DNA of 64,000 bases from Paraburkholderia humisilvae (GTDB taxonomy: Bacteria; Pseudomonadota; Gammaproteobacteria; Burkholderiales; Burkholderiaceae). A program made the position numbers and the translations under genes. Shown in pieces: positions 54,200-63,734 of this stretch. The notes under the pieces were generated by a model that ran no database searches, was not told the DNA's origin, and worked only from the letters and a program-made list of their open reading frames with translations. The DNA lies in assembly GCF_902859855.1 (NCBI RefSeq), contig NZ_CADIKH010000002.1, forward strand, positions 124,001-188,000, in the 5' to 3' direction. Positions within the stretch are counted from its first letter, which is position 1; every line of letters starts with the position of its first letter.

Positions 54200-54739
54200 A
54201 TGAAGATCGCAAAGAACACCGTCGTATCGGTCGCCTACAAGCTATCGGATGCGCAAGGCAATCTGATCGAGGAGAGCGACGAGCCGATGGTCTATCTGCA
54301 CGGCGGCTATGATGGCACGTTCCCCAAGATCGAGGAAGAGCTGGATGGCCGCGAACCGGGCTTCCAGACGCAGATCCAGCTTGATCCGCGGGACGCATTT
54401 GGTGAGTACGATCCCGAGCTCGTGAAGATCGAGCCGCGCGATCGTTTTCCCGAGCCGCTCGAAGTCGGCATGCAGTTCGAAGGCACGCCTGAAGAGGGCG
54501 ATGAAGATCTCGATACGCTGATCTACACAGTCACCGATGTCGCAGAAGACAAAGTCGTGCTCGACGGCAATCATCCACTGGCGGGTATGGCGCTGCGTTT
54601 CGCATTGACCGTCAAGGAAGTGCGCGAAGCGACCGAAGACGAAATCCAGCACGAGCACGCACACGGCGCGGACGGCCTCGAAGTGCTCGACGATGAAGAC
54701 GACGAGTTCGAGCCGAAATCAGGGCCCACGCTGCACTGA
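54200..54739 (+). CDS. FKBP-type peptidyl-prolyl isomerase, SlyD-like
   Basis: Cytoplasmic prolyl isomerase and chaperone of the SlyD type, 179 residues from ATG 54200 with GGAGA just upstream (a TTG at 54188 is in frame). MKIAKNTVVSVAYKLSDAQG is the typical start, PLAGMALRFALTVKEV near 122-137 the end of the FKBP core, with the insert-in-flap domain between. The tail has only a few histidines (HEHAHG) and acidic residues, so it lacks the long metal-binding tail of E. coli SlyD. Its 3' end overlaps the next gene by 21 bases, tail-to-tail. Confidence 0.92.
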   Translation: MKIAKNTVVSVAYKLSDAQGNLIEESDEPMVYLHGGYDGTFPKIEEELDGREPGFQTQIQLDPRDAFGEYDPELVKIEPRDRFPEPLEVGMQFEGTPEEGDEDLDTLIYTVTDVAEDKVVLDGNHPLAGMALRFALTVKEVREATEDEIQHEHAHGADGLEVLDDEDDEFEPKSGPTLH

Positions 54740-56140
54740 TCCTGACGGCGCAACCGTTCCCACCGAAGGGGACGAAGCAGACGATCCGGGCGCATGCCCG
54801 TTGCCATCGACTGCTTCGTCCCCTTCGCCTTGTGTGGGGTCCGGTGGCGGGTTTGCATCCGGCAAGGTGGTGGGTGCCGTGCCGTTCACGCCAGACGTTT
54901 GCGGAATGACCGGTGAGGATTGCGGTGTCGGCAGAAGCGGCGGCAGGTCTGATGGCGGTGAATACTCCGGTGTCAGCGGCATGGGCCCGGGCAGCGGGTT
55001 CGTGTAGTCGTTGCGAGCCGGTAGCGGCAGTGTCGATGGTAGCGGCATATCCTTTGGCACGTCGCGCACGCTCACGCGAAAGGGCGGACGCAGTGCGAAG
55101 TCCGCGTCGATCTGAATCCACTGGGTGAGCCGGTTGCGTGGCGCGACGGCGATGCGCGTGAGGTTCGTCACCAGCGCGCCTTTGTCGTTGCGCAACGGCT
55201 GGTCGATCATAAACCCGGTGCGCAGTGCCTCGTCGTCCTGATGAATCACAAGCACTGGCCCACGAAACGATTCGGCAAGCTTCACGAGGCTGCGCTTGAA
55301 CTCCATGTATCCGTCGCGCGGTTTGTGCTCGAAGCGTAACCATGCAAAGCGTTCCCGTCGCTCATAGCGCTCAGGATCGAAGTCGCCCTGCACGAATACG
55401 ATGATCGCTTTCGCATCGCGTCGTTTTGCATATTCGGCCGCGTGGTCGAGCCAGAACGCGTTCGCGATCACCCGGTCTTCGAATTCGGCGTTACGGCCGC
55501 CGGCGGTCAGATAGTGATTGTTCGGACTCGGCACGTTCAGGCCGACGAAGACTGTATCGCCGAGTTGCCAGCGCACGTTTTCACGATACGTACGGAAACG
55601 CGACACTTCGCTTTCACGCGCGAGCGGCAGCGGATTCTGCCCCATCGACGAGTCGTCGGTGAATAGCGTTTGGCGCAGCTGGTCGAGTCGTTCGACCGCA
55701 TCGAAGCTGCCGGCCGCGGCGGTGTTGCAATCGGCCCAGTCGTGCTGGCCGGGAATAAACACAAGCGCGGGTTTCGCTGCCTGCAGCAATGCCTCACGCG
55801 TTTCGTACAACGAGTCGCGACACGGCTCGTTGCCGCTTTTCAGATTGCCGTCGTAGACGATAAATGCGATCTGCGGATCGCGGCCGATCGCGTCGATCAG
55901 CCGTTGCGTAGGCGCTTCGTCAGCGGCGCTTTGCAGCGTGCTGGTGACGACCGCGAATGCATAGTGCGCAGCGGCCGCGTACGCATTCTGAGGCAGCCAG
56001 CAGACCCAGGCGAGGGCGGCTGAGTTCAGCGCGGCGCGCACCGCCGCGACCCAGACCGTCCATGTGGCCGACGCGGCCCACGCGGTCCACGAAGTGGCTG
56101 CGCGTTCAGCGCTGCGCATCCGGCGCCGTGGCCAGCTCAT
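54719..56140 (-). CDS. exported metallophosphoesterase-like protein, degenerate
   Basis: A 473-residue protein in the calcineurin-like phosphoesterase mould ([15 protein letters not shown] near 58, [16 protein letters not shown] near 92, [11 protein letters not shown] near 127, [10 protein letters not shown] near 247). The first aspartate-x-histidine motif is missing and the asparagine-histidine motif reads GQHD, so metal binding is doubtful. An N-terminal hydrophobic stretch (about 25-55) suggests export. The C-terminal 110 residues are Pro/Ser-rich and include a long inverted repeat in the DNA. The ATG lies 35 bases inside mutS, so the genes are coupled. Confidence 0.75.
   Translation of the reverse strand: MSWPRRRMRSAERAATSWTAWAASATWTVWVAAVRAALNSAALAWVCWLPQNAYAAAAHYAFAVVTSTLQSAADEAPTQRLIDAIGRDPQIAFIVYDGNLKSGNEPCRDSLYETREALLQAAKPALVFIPGQHDWADCNTAAAGSFDAVERLDQLRQTLFTDDSSMGQNPLPLARESEVSRFRTYRENVRWQLGDTVFVGLNVPSPNNHYLTAGGRNAEFEDRVIANAFWLDHAAEYAKRRDAKAIIVFVQGDFDPERYERRERFAWLRFEHKPRDGYMEFKRSLVKLAESFRGPVLVIHQDDEALRTGFMIDQPLRNDKGALVTNLTRIAVAPRNRLTQWIQIDADFALRPPFRVSVRDVPKDMPLPSTLPLPARNDYTNPLPGPMPLTPEYSPPSDLPPLLPTPQSSPVIPQTSGVNGTAPTTLPDANPPPDPTQGEGDEAVDGNGHAPGSSASSPSVGTVAPSGSVQRGP
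54764..54827. repeat. 17-bp perfect inverted repeat with nested hairpin
   Basis: CGAAGGGGACGAAGCAG (54764-54780) and its exact reverse complement (54811-54827) flank 30 bases. These contain a further CGGGC/GCCCG hairpin (54787-54791 with 54796-54800). It starts 25 bases after the SlyD-like stop and lies inside the C-terminal coding tail of the opposite-strand phosphoesterase-like gene. No T-run follows on either strand. Confidence 0.9.
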
Positions 56141-58865
56141 GTAACTCGAAAAGCAGATCGAGCGCGTCGCGCGGACGCAGCTCGTTCGGATCGATCGCGC
56201 GCAGGCGTTCGACGAGCGCGTCTGTGGCCGGATCGGACGGCCCGGGTGCGGCGTCGTATGGGTCGTCGTCCGCGTCGTGCACCATCGGCGGCGGCGCGAA
56301 CAGGTCGAGCTGTGGCGCCGGCTGCGCGGCCGACTGCTGCTCGAGATGGGCGAGATGCTTGCGCGCCGCGCGGATCACCGCAGGCGGCACCCCCGCCAGC
56401 TGCGCAACCTGCAATCCGTAACTCTGGTTTGCCGGCCCCTCGTTGACCGCATGCAGGAACACGATGCCGTGTCCATGCTCGACCGCCGACAAGTGCACAT
56501 TGGCGGCCTGCGGGAATTCCGCCGGCAACTGCGTCAGCTCGAAATAGTGCGTCGCGAAAAGTGTCTGGCAGCCGTTGTGCGCGAGCAGATGCCGTGCGAT
56601 GGCCCACGCGAGCGCGAGCCCGTCGAACGTCGACGTGCCGCGGCCGATCTCATCCATCAGCACGAGGCTTTGCGGCGTCGCGTCGTTGAGAATTGCGGCA
56701 GCTTCCGTCATTTCGACCATAAACGTCGAGCGGCCGCCGGCGAGATCGTCGGCCGCGCCGATGCGCGTGAAGATGCGGTCGATCGGGCCGAACGATGCGC
56801 GCCGCGCCGGCACGTAGCTGCCGACATACGCCATCAGCGCGATCAGCGCGGTTTGTCGCATGAACGTCGACTTACCGCCCATGTTCGGGCCGGTGATCAG
56901 CAACAGCTTGCGCTCGGCGGTGAGCAGGCAGTCGTTCGCGATGAACTGCTCGACTTGCGCTTCGACGACCGGATGCCGGCCCTGTTCGATATCGATGCCG
57001 GCCGCCGGCATGAACGACGGCGCGACCCAGTCGAGCGCGCGCGAGCGTTCGGCGAACGCGACCAGCAGGTCCAGTTCGGCCAGCGCGCCGGCAACCCGCT
57101 GGCAGTCCGCGATAAATGGCAACAGCGCCTGCAGCAGCGCGTCGTACAGCGATTTTTCGCGAGCCAGCGCGCGTTCCTGTGCGGACAGCGCCTTGTCTTC
57201 GAACGCTTTCAGTTCCGGCGTGATGTAGCGTTCGGCGTTCTTCAGCGTCTGGCGGCGGCGATAGTCGTCGGGCACCTTGTCGGTCTGGCCGCGTGTGACT
57301 TCGATATAGAAGCCGTGCACCTTGTTGTACTCGACGCGCAGATTGCCGATGCCAGTACGCGACCGTTCACGTGTTTCGAGGTCGATCAGGAACTGGCCGC
57401 AGTTTTCCGAAATATCGCGCAGCTCGTCGAGCTGCGCGTCGTAGCCGCGCGCGATCACGCCGCCGTCGCGAACCATCGCCGCGGGTTCCGGCGCGACCGC
57501 GCGGGACAGCAATTCCACGCACGCGGCCGGCGGTTCCAGCGACGCATCGACGCGCGCGAGCGAATCCGCGTTCGCGGCGATGCCCGCGAGTTGCGCACGC
57601 AGCGCGGGCAGCGCGATGAACGTGTCACGCAGGCTCGACAGATCGCGTGGTCGCGCGGATAGCAACGCCAACCGCCCGGTGATGCGTTCGATATCGGAGA
57701 TCTGCCGCAATGCGCCGCGTAGCGTGTCGATACTGGTCGCCGGGTTCAGCTCCGTGGACGCGTCGAGCAGTGCGCCGATCGCCTGCTGGCGCGCTTGCGC
57801 ATACGATGCATCGCGCGGCGGATGATGCAGCCAGTGCCGCAACAGCCGGCTGCCCATGGTCGTGCAGCAGGTGTCGAGCAATGAAAAGAGCGTAGGCGAT
57901 TCGCTGCCGCGCAGCGTTTCAGTCAGTTCGAGATTGCGCCGCGTCGCCGGATCGAGGCCGATATATTCGGACTCCAGCTCGACCTTCAGGCTGCGCACGT
58001 GCCGCAGTTGCTGGCCTTGCGTCGCCGCCGCGTAGAGCAGCAGCGCGCCGGCCGCGCCGCACGCACAGGTAAGCGAATGCGCGCCGAAGCCGTCGAGGCT
58101 GGCGACATCCAGTTGATCGCACAGCCGTTGTTTGCCCGACGCGATGTCGAAATGCCAGCCCGGCACGCGCGTGAGCGCGCCACTGCCCGCTGGCGGCGCC
58201 CATGCATGCGAGTCGGACGCGGGTAAATCGGCGACCAGAATCTCGGCGGGGCGAATCCGTTCAAGCGCGGCGGCGACGCCGTCCGGCGCGATTTCGGCGA
58301 GGCGCAGCGCGCCGCTCGCGAGATTGAGCCACGCGAGGCCGACCGTCGTCGCCACGCCGCGCCGGTTGTGCGCGACGCATGTGGCCATCAGATACACATC
58401 ACTTTTATCGGACAGCAGCGCGGCATCGGTTAGCGTGCCGGGCGTGACGACGCGCACGACTTTGCGCTCGACCGGTCCCTTCGAGGTGGCCGGGTCGCCG
58501 ATCTGCTCGCAGATCGCAACCGATTCGCCGAGTTTGACGAGCTTCGCGAGATATTGCTCGACCGCGTGATGCGGTACGCCCGCCATTTTGATCGGCGTGC
58601 CCGCGGACGCGCCGCGCTGTGTCAGTGTGAGATCGAGCAGCCGCGCGGCTTTTTCCGCATCGTCGAAGAAGAGCTCGTAGAAGTCGCCCATCCGGTAGAA
58701 CACGAGCGTGCCTGGGTGTTCCGCCTTGATGCGCAGATACTGCTGCATCATCGGCGTGTGCGCGGCGTCGGGCGCCGGGCCCGCGGTGCCTGCCGTGTCC
58801 TTTGGCGCGCCCGGTAGTCCGGATGTTCGGGGTGCTTCATCAGCGGCTGCGATTTGAGTGCCCAT
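56106..58865 (-). CDS. mutS: DNA mismatch repair protein MutS
   Basis: Recognises mismatches and small loops and recruits MutL. The 919-residue protein starts at ATG 58865. The mismatch-binding motif [31 protein letters not shown] (seen around residues 36-66; Phe-x-Glu as YELF-type) is present. The ATPase Walker [14 protein letters not shown] is near 660, Walker [17 protein letters not shown] near 737, and a C-terminal helix-turn-helix follows. A 35-residue low-complexity N-terminus precedes the conserved part. The phosphoesterase-like gene overlaps its 3' end. Confidence 0.97.
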   Translation of the reverse strand: MGTQIAAADEAPRTSGLPGAPKDTAGTAGPAPDAAHTPMMQQYLRIKAEHPGTLVFYRMGDFYELFFDDAEKAARLLDLTLTQRGASAGTPIKMAGVPHHAVEQYLAKLVKLGESVAICEQIGDPATSKGPVERKVVRVVTPGTLTDAALLSDKSDVYLMATCVAHNRRGVATTVGLAWLNLASGALRLAEIAPDGVAAALERIRPAEILVADLPASDSHAWAPPAGSGALTRVPGWHFDIASGKQRLCDQLDVASLDGFGAHSLTCACGAAGALLLYAAATQGQQLRHVRSLKVELESEYIGLDPATRRNLELTETLRGSESPTLFSLLDTCCTTMGSRLLRHWLHHPPRDASYAQARQQAIGALLDASTELNPATSIDTLRGALRQISDIERITGRLALLSARPRDLSSLRDTFIALPALRAQLAGIAANADSLARVDASLEPPAACVELLSRAVAPEPAAMVRDGGVIARGYDAQLDELRDISENCGQFLIDLETRERSRTGIGNLRVEYNKVHGFYIEVTRGQTDKVPDDYRRRQTLKNAERYITPELKAFEDKALSAQERALAREKSLYDALLQALLPFIADCQRVAGALAELDLLVAFAERSRALDWVAPSFMPAAGIDIEQGRHPVVEAQVEQFIANDCLLTAERKLLLITGPNMGGKSTFMRQTALIALMAYVGSYVPARRASFGPIDRIFTRIGAADDLAGGRSTFMVEMTEAAAILNDATPQSLVLMDEIGRGTSTFDGLALAWAIARHLLAHNGCQTLFATHYFELTQLPAEFPQAANVHLSAVEHGHGIVFLHAVNEGPANQSYGLQVAQLAGVPPAVIRAARKHLAHLEQQSAAQPAPQLDLFAPPPMVHDADDDPYDAAPGPSDPATDALVERLRAIDPNELRPRDALDLLFELHELATAPDAQR

Positions 58866-58927
58866 CCTCGGTTCTTTAATGCGTTGCGGTACAGGGCGTG
58901 AGTTTAACCCTTTGGATGCCGCTGTGA

Positions 58928-58947
58928 ACCTGGCCGAATGGCCAGGT
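58928..58947. repeat. 8-bp hairpin between mutS and lplT
   Basis: ACCTGGCC/GGCCAGGT with loop GAAT, 61 bases downstream of the lplT stop on the minus strand. No T-run, so at most a weak terminator. Confidence 0.4.
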
Positions 58948-59007
58948 CCGTGCGCGCGGGTTCATGTGCGGAGCGTTCGTGAACTCATGCGCCTGCTCAT
59001 CGCCCAC

Positions 59008-60306
59008 TCATTCGCCTATCAAGGCCCCCAGATCGACCTTGCGCGCGTTGGCTGCGCTATGCCGTTTCGCAAGCCACATCATCACAGTAATGAATGTGCC
59101 GAACAGCGCGATGATCCACGGCGCCGGCATTTTCGCGGTCAACAGCAGCGCGTACGCGCCCAGCATCAGCAGCACCGCGAGATTCTGGTTGAAGTTCTGC
59201 ACCGCGATCGAGTGTCCGGCGGAGAGCAGCGTCGCGCCGCGATGCTGCAGTATCGCGTTCATCGGCACGATAAAGAATCCGGACAGCGCGCCGAGCAGAA
59301 TCATTAACGGATAGGCAAGGATGATGTAAGCCGGCGCGAACAGCGGCCCGAAGCGCAGACCCGCGCCGGGTGGGAAAAGCCCCTTGCTGTAGAACGCCAT
59401 CGCGATCGCGACGACACCCGCGATGATGCCGACCGGCAGCACGCGCAGCGAGCCGCGCAACGGAATCCACGCGGCCGCGGCCGCCGCGCCGAGCGCGATG
59501 CCGAGGCCCGCGACGCCTTGAATCACCGCCCCTTTCGACAGCGACAGCCCGAGATTCACGTCGGCCCATTTCAGCACCAGCAGTTGCAGCGTCACCGCGC
59601 TGCCCCACATCAGCGTCGTGACCCATAGCGCGATTTGCGCGAGCCGGTCCGCCCACAGCACATTGAAGCAGTGGACGAACTCGCCGACCAGTTTGTTGGG
59701 CTCGGCGAGCCGGTTCGGATAGCGCGCGCCGGTGTCAGGGATGCCGATGTTGAGCACGGCCGCGCTCGCGTAGGTCAGCATCACGACGAACGTCGCGAGG
59801 TCCGCGTTGCTGCTGATGAGCGGCAGGTGCGCATGCGCGACGAAGCGCGCCGCGTACGTGCTGATCAGCGCGCCGCCCAGCATCGTGCCGACGATCGTCG
59901 ACAGCACGGTGGCCGATTCGAGCCACGCGTTCGCGGCGACGAGCCGCTCGGCCGGCAGCAGCTCGGTCAGAATGCCGTACTTCGCCGGCGAATACGCGGC
60001 GGCGCCGAAGCCGACAATCCCATACGCGATCATCGGATGGACGCTGAAGATCATCAGCAGGCAGCCAGCCGCTTTCAACGCGTTTGCAATGAACATCACG
60101 TGGCGCTTTTGCAGTGCGTCCGCGAAGGCGCCGACGAAGGGCGCGAGCAGCACGTAGGAGATCGTGAAGAAGATCTGCAGGAGCGGCGTGATCCAGGCCG
60201 GCGAGCGGATGATCGTGAGCCGCTCGATCGCCGCGATGAGCAGCGCATTGTCTGCGAGCGACGACACGAATTGCGCGGCGATAATCGTGTAGAAGCCTTT
60301 TTTCAT
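59008..60306 (-). CDS. lplT: lysophospholipid transporter LplT
   Basis: Major-facilitator inner-membrane flippase for lysophospholipids. The 432-residue protein opens MKKGFYTIIAAQFVSSLADNALLIAAIE and has twelve hydrophobic segments with the MFS loop GAFADALQKRH near 58. In E. coli LplT is paired with the acyltransferase Aas; no such gene is next to it here. It lies downstream of suhB, separated by a terminator, and upstream of mutS. Confidence 0.93.
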   Translation of the reverse strand: MKKGFYTIIAAQFVSSLADNALLIAAIERLTIIRSPAWITPLLQIFFTISYVLLAPFVGAFADALQKRHVMFIANALKAAGCLLMIFSVHPMIAYGIVGFGAAAYSPAKYGILTELLPAERLVAANAWLESATVLSTIVGTMLGGALISTYAARFVAHAHLPLISSNADLATFVVMLTYASAAVLNIGIPDTGARYPNRLAEPNKLVGEFVHCFNVLWADRLAQIALWVTTLMWGSAVTLQLLVLKWADVNLGLSLSKGAVIQGVAGLGIALGAAAAAAWIPLRGSLRVLPVGIIAGVVAIAMAFYSKGLFPPGAGLRFGPLFAPAYIILAYPLMILLGALSGFFIVPMNAILQHRGATLLSAGHSIAVQNFNQNLAVLLMLGAYALLLTAKMPAPWIIALFGTFITVMMWLAKRHSAANARKVDLGALIGE

Positions 60307-60327
60307 GAGACCGGTGAAACGTCAGTG

Positions 60328-60359
60328 CAAAAGCGGCAAGGCGGCCGAAGCCGCCTTGC
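60328..60359 (-). terminator. Rho-independent terminator after suhB
   Basis: On the minus strand GCAAGGCGG/CCGCCTTGC (60336-60344 with 60351-60359, loop of six) follows the suhB stop by 28 bases and is trailed by CGCTTTT (to 60329). It separates suhB from lplT. Confidence 0.75.
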
Positions 60360-60386
60360 TGTTGACATCACGCGACGCATCACACT

Positions 60387-61190
60387 TTACGCCGCTTGCT
60401 GTTTCGTGCGGCTGTAGCGCGACAGGATAGGCACCATCTGCGCGTAGATTTTCGGATTGGCCGCCACGATTTCGTGCACGTGCAGGAAATCCGAATCGCC
60501 GGTGTAGTTGCCCACGAGGCCGCCCGCTTCGGTCACGAGGAGGCTGCCCGCGGCCATGTCCCACGCGTTGATGCCTTGCTCGAAGAACCCGTCCATGCGG
60601 CCGGCCGCGACGTTCGCCAGATCGAGCGCCGCGGCGCCCGGGCGGCGCAGCCCCGCGCACGCTTCGGTCATCTCGCCGAACAGCGTCGTGTACGCGCCGA
60701 GCCCGTCTTTATCGCGGAACGGAAAGCCGGTGCCGATCAGGCCGTCGGCGAGACGGTCGCGCCGGCCGACGCGGATACGCCGGTCGTTCAGATACGCACC
60801 GCGGCCGCGCGATGCGGTAAAGAGGTCATTGCGCGTCGTATCGTAGACGACCGCCTGGGTGACAATGCCCTTGTGTGCAAGCGCGATCGATACGCAGTAG
60901 TACTGGAAACCGTGGATGAAATTCGTCGTGCCGTCGAGAGGATCGATGATCCACTGATATTCGGATTCGTTCTCGGAACGCCCGGACTCTTCGGCGAGGA
61001 TTGCGTGATCCGGATAGGCGGTGGTCAGCGTTTCGATGATTGCCGCTTCCGACGCCTTGTCGACTTCCGTGACGAAATCGTTGTGCTGCTTCTTCGAGAC
61101 CTGGATCAGATCGAGATCGAGCGAGGCGCGATTGATGATCTGTCCGGCGCGGCGCGCGGCCTTAACCGCGATGTTGAGCATGGGATGCAT
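60387..61190 (-). CDS. suhB: inositol-1-monophosphatase family protein SuhB
   Basis: Mg-dependent phosphatase of 267 residues that in E. coli also acts in rRNA transcription antitermination. Metal ligands are visible: E67 in LAEESG, D83 and D86 in [10 protein letters not shown], and D211 in INAWDMAAG. The start ATG 61190 ([16 protein letters not shown]) is family-typical; the longer frame upstream is not used. trmJ lies divergently beyond a 580-base gap. Confidence 0.95.
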   Translation of the reverse strand: MHPMLNIAVKAARRAGQIINRASLDLDLIQVSKKQHNDFVTEVDKASEAAIIETLTTAYPDHAILAEESGRSENESEYQWIIDPLDGTTNFIHGFQYYCVSIALAHKGIVTQAVVYDTTRNDLFTASRGRGAYLNDRRIRVGRRDRLADGLIGTGFPFRDKDGLGAYTTLFGEMTEACAGLRRPGAAALDLANVAAGRMDGFFEQGINAWDMAAGSLLVTEAGGLVGNYTGDSDFLHVHEIVAANPKIYAQMVPILSRYSRTKQQAA

Positions 61191-61770
61191 GAGTCGGAAT
61201 CCTTTTGCCGAATAGCACGGCGGCTGTCGGGGCAGGGCACGGCCATCCTGCTGAAATACCTGATGCGGCCGATGCGTGCGATACGCGTGACAGCGCCGCG
61301 TAAAAGGCCGGCCTGACACCGCGTATTTCGTACGAACCGCGCAACGTGCATCGCAAGTATGGCTGAGCCGGTTTGCGAACGTTCCGTCGACGAAAGACGA
61401 ATTGGATAAGAGCGAGGCGCCGGCTTGCTTGACGTTCCGCCGTGCACGTGGTGAACGAAAGGCGGTGCGGCAAGCGCGATGGCGCGCGAATGGCGTGATT
61501 TTACCCGAGTCTCGCTGGTTCCGGCGCATGAAAGGCCCGCGCAGGCTCGCCAGCCCGCGTGCCGACCGAAGCGGCGGACGCTGCGATCATGGAAAGAGCG
61601 CACGGGTTGGCGCTACCATAGCTGTTCCGCCGCTTTCACTTTTCATCGTGGTCCAATCGCTCGCGCTCCGCTCGCCAAATGAATCTTCCGCTTCCTCGAC
61701 GCCCGTCGGGTCCGCTCACCGCGCGGGTGACGGCGGCGCTCAGCCGCGGCGCGGCGGCGGCTCCGGCGGG
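61191..61770. promoter_or_regulatory. divergent intergenic region suhB / trmJ
   Basis: About 580 bases with no supported gene. Long frames on the plus strand run into trmJ but have no conserved content before 61771. Promoters for both genes are expected here, but no convincing -35/-10 pair was identified. Confidence 0.45.
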
Positions 61771-62583
61771 ATGCCGGGCAGCCTGTCCGACAGCGCGAGC
61801 CCGGTGCGCGGCGGCTTCACGTCGACGCGCTTCGTGCTTGTCGAGCCGAGCCATCCGGGCAATGTCGGCGCCGCCGCACGTGCGCTGAAGACGATGGGAT
61901 TCGCGCGGCTCGTGCTGGTCGCGCCGCGCGTCGCGAATGTGCAGAACGATCCGGAAGCGATGGCGATGGCGAGCGGCGCGGACGACGTACTGGCCTGCGC
62001 ACATGTGGTGCCGACGCTCGCGGATGCGTTATCCGGCGTGCAATGGTCGCTCGCGCTGACGGCGCGCGCGCGCGAGTACGGACCGCCGCCGCTCGCGCCG
62101 CGCGTTGCGGCCGCGCATGCGCGCGAGCATGCGGCGCACGGCGAGATTGCGCTCGTGTTCGGCAACGAGCGCACAGGGCTGTCGAACGAGGACGTCGAAC
62201 GATGCAGCGCGCTTGCGCATATTCCGGCCAATCCGGCCTACAGTTCGCTGAACCTCGCGCAGGCGGTGCAGGTGCTGTCCTATGAACTGCGCATCGCGTA
62301 TCAGGACGCGCCGGATGAAGGCGCATCCGCGAGCTCCGCTCCGGTCGCGGGCGCCGTGGGTGCGCGTGCCGCAAGCGATGAAATCGAGCGTATGTTCGTG
62401 CATCTCGAGAATGCGCTGATCGCGCTCGAGTTCCTCGATCCGGGCAATCCGAAAAAACTGATGTCGCGGTTGCGGCGGCTCTTCGCGCGCGCGGGACTCG
62501 AGCGCGAGGAGGTCAACATCGTGCGCGGTATCGCCAAGCACATCTTGCTGAAAGCCAAAGGCCGGGACAGCGAACATTCGTGA
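61771..62583 (+). CDS. trmJ: tRNA (cytidine/uridine-32-2'-O-)-methyltransferase TrmJ
   Basis: SPOUT-family enzyme that 2'-O-methylates position 32 of several tRNAs. The 270-residue form starts at ATG 61771 (MPGSLSDSAS) with GGCGGG upstream. SPOUT motifs: RFVLVEPSHPGNVGAAARA near 21, LVFGNERTGLSNEDVE near 128, and YSSLNLAQAVQVLSYELR near 159. Downstream genes cysE and lpxH are the usual neighbours in Burkholderiaceae. Confidence 0.93.
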   Translation: MPGSLSDSASPVRGGFTSTRFVLVEPSHPGNVGAAARALKTMGFARLVLVAPRVANVQNDPEAMAMASGADDVLACAHVVPTLADALSGVQWSLALTARAREYGPPPLAPRVAAAHAREHAAHGEIALVFGNERTGLSNEDVERCSALAHIPANPAYSSLNLAQAVQVLSYELRIAYQDAPDEGASASSAPVAGAVGARAASDEIERMFVHLENALIALEFLDPGNPKKLMSRLRRLFARAGLEREEVNIVRGIAKHILLKAKGRDSEHS

Positions 62584-62623
62584 GCGGCCTCGTGCGGCGC
62601 AGCCGTCGTGTCGCGCACCACAC

Positions 62624-62698
62624 AAGGGCGCGAATCGTGAGGTTCGGTATCGCCAGATTGCGCATCGCGAGGTTTCGAATCGCGCAGCTTCGAATCGG
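62624..62698. repeat. 15-bp imperfect tandem repeat, five units
   Basis: Five consecutive 15-base units lie between trmJ and cysE: AAGGGCGCGAATCGT, GAGGTTCGGTATCGC, CAGATTGCGCATCGC, GAGGTTTCGAATCGC and GCAGCTTCGAATCGG. Each ends in an ATCG core. The period is a multiple of three, so every frame shows a five-residue periodicity, but no start or conserved protein was found. Confidence 0.7.
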
Positions 62699-62757
62699 GT
62701 AAGCCGGTTCGACCTTAGTGGCCGAATGGGCATCGGCAGCCTGGCGCGAATCGACCT

Positions 62758-62837
62758 ACAATCGCCAGAAACGTCATAAGCAAAGCAGCCAGTCCGATAA
62801 CGCCGGCTTTCCCGCCGGCCGGACCGGCGGCGCTTTT
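62758..62837 (+). promoter_or_regulatory. cysE promoter and attenuator-like leader
   Basis: TACAAT at 62758-62763 is a likely -10 box, giving a leader of about 100 bases. In the leader GCCGGC (62802-62807) can pair with GCCGGC (62814-62819). Alternatively CCGCCGG (62812-62818) pairs with CCGGCGG (62824-62830), followed by CGCTTTT. The two pairings are mutually exclusive, like an antiterminator and terminator. Confidence 0.4.
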
Positions 62838-62870
62838 CTCCTCGACACCATCACGACGGCACCCACTGAC

Positions 62871-63665
62871 ATGTTCACGAGACTTCGCGAAGATATCGCC
62901 ACGATCCGCGAGCGCGATCCCGCTGCCCGCAGCGCATGGGAAGTGCTGACGTGCTATCCGGGCCTGCATGCGCTCGTGCTGCATCGTGTCGCGCATGCGT
63001 GCTGGCGCGCGAAACGTTACTGGCTCGCGCGCGTCGTCTCGCAGATCGGCCGCTTTCTGACCGGCATCGAAATTCACCCGGGCGCGACGGTCGGCCGGCG
63101 CGTGTTCATCGATCATGGAATGGGCGTCGTGATCGGTGAGACGGCCGTGATTGGCGACGACTGCACGATTTACCAGGGCGTGACGCTCGGCGGTACGTCG
63201 CTCACGCGCGGTGCCAAACGGCATCCGACGCTCGAGCGCGGCGTGATCGTCGGCGCCGGCGCAAAGGTGCTGGGCGGCTTTACGGTCGGTGCGGACGCGA
63301 AAATCGGCTCGAACGCAGTCGTGGTGAAACCGGTGCCCGCTGGCGGCACCGCGGTTGGCAACCCGGCGCGTGTGATTGCACCGGCCCGCGCGGCCGGCGG
63401 CTCGCCGAAGCCCGCAGCGGGGCGTCCGGAGTTCTGCGCATACGGCATCACGCCGAACGCGGACGACCCGGTGTCGCTTGCGATTCACGGCCTGATCAAT
63501 CACGCGGCGAACCAGTCGCAGCGCATCGACGAAATCGTTGCCGCGCTCGAGCGGCTCGGCACCAGCCTCGAGGCGCTGCAAGGCGCCGATGCGGCGCTCT
63601 TCGATTTGCGGCGCCTGTCGGCGGCGCTGGAAGGGAAGCTCGAGCCGGGCGCGGAGCCGCACTGA
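62871..63665 (+). CDS. cysE: serine O-acetyltransferase
   Basis: Acetylates serine with acetyl-CoA, the first step of cysteine synthesis. The 264-residue protein starts at ATG 62871 ([19 protein letters not shown]). The left-handed beta-helix with hexapeptide repeats begins at [18 protein letters not shown] and carries [20 protein letters not shown] and KRHPTLE, typical of the short NifP/EpsC-like form. The C-terminal 80 residues are a variable helical tail rather than the short feedback-control tail of E. coli CysE. Confidence 0.95.
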   Translation: MFTRLREDIATIRERDPAARSAWEVLTCYPGLHALVLHRVAHACWRAKRYWLARVVSQIGRFLTGIEIHPGATVGRRVFIDHGMGVVIGETAVIGDDCTIYQGVTLGGTSLTRGAKRHPTLERGVIVGAGAKVLGGFTVGADAKIGSNAVVVKPVPAGGTAVGNPARVIAPARAAGGSPKPAAGRPEFCAYGITPNADDPVSLAIHGLINHAANQSQRIDEIVAALERLGTSLEALQGADAALFDLRRLSAALEGKLEPGAEPH

Positions 63666-63734
63666 CGCCGCACGGCGCGGCGCGCATCGAAGCGGCTGCG
63701 TCCGCCGCGCGACGGCGCTAGCCGAGGACAAGCG

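Noticed and set aside
62029..62733. Pentapeptide-like minus-strand frame across trmJ and the 15-bp repeat
   Set aside because: The frame is mostly the shadow of trmJ; the five-residue periodicity follows from the DNA repeat and no start or conserved A(D/N)LXX run is long enough to call a gene.
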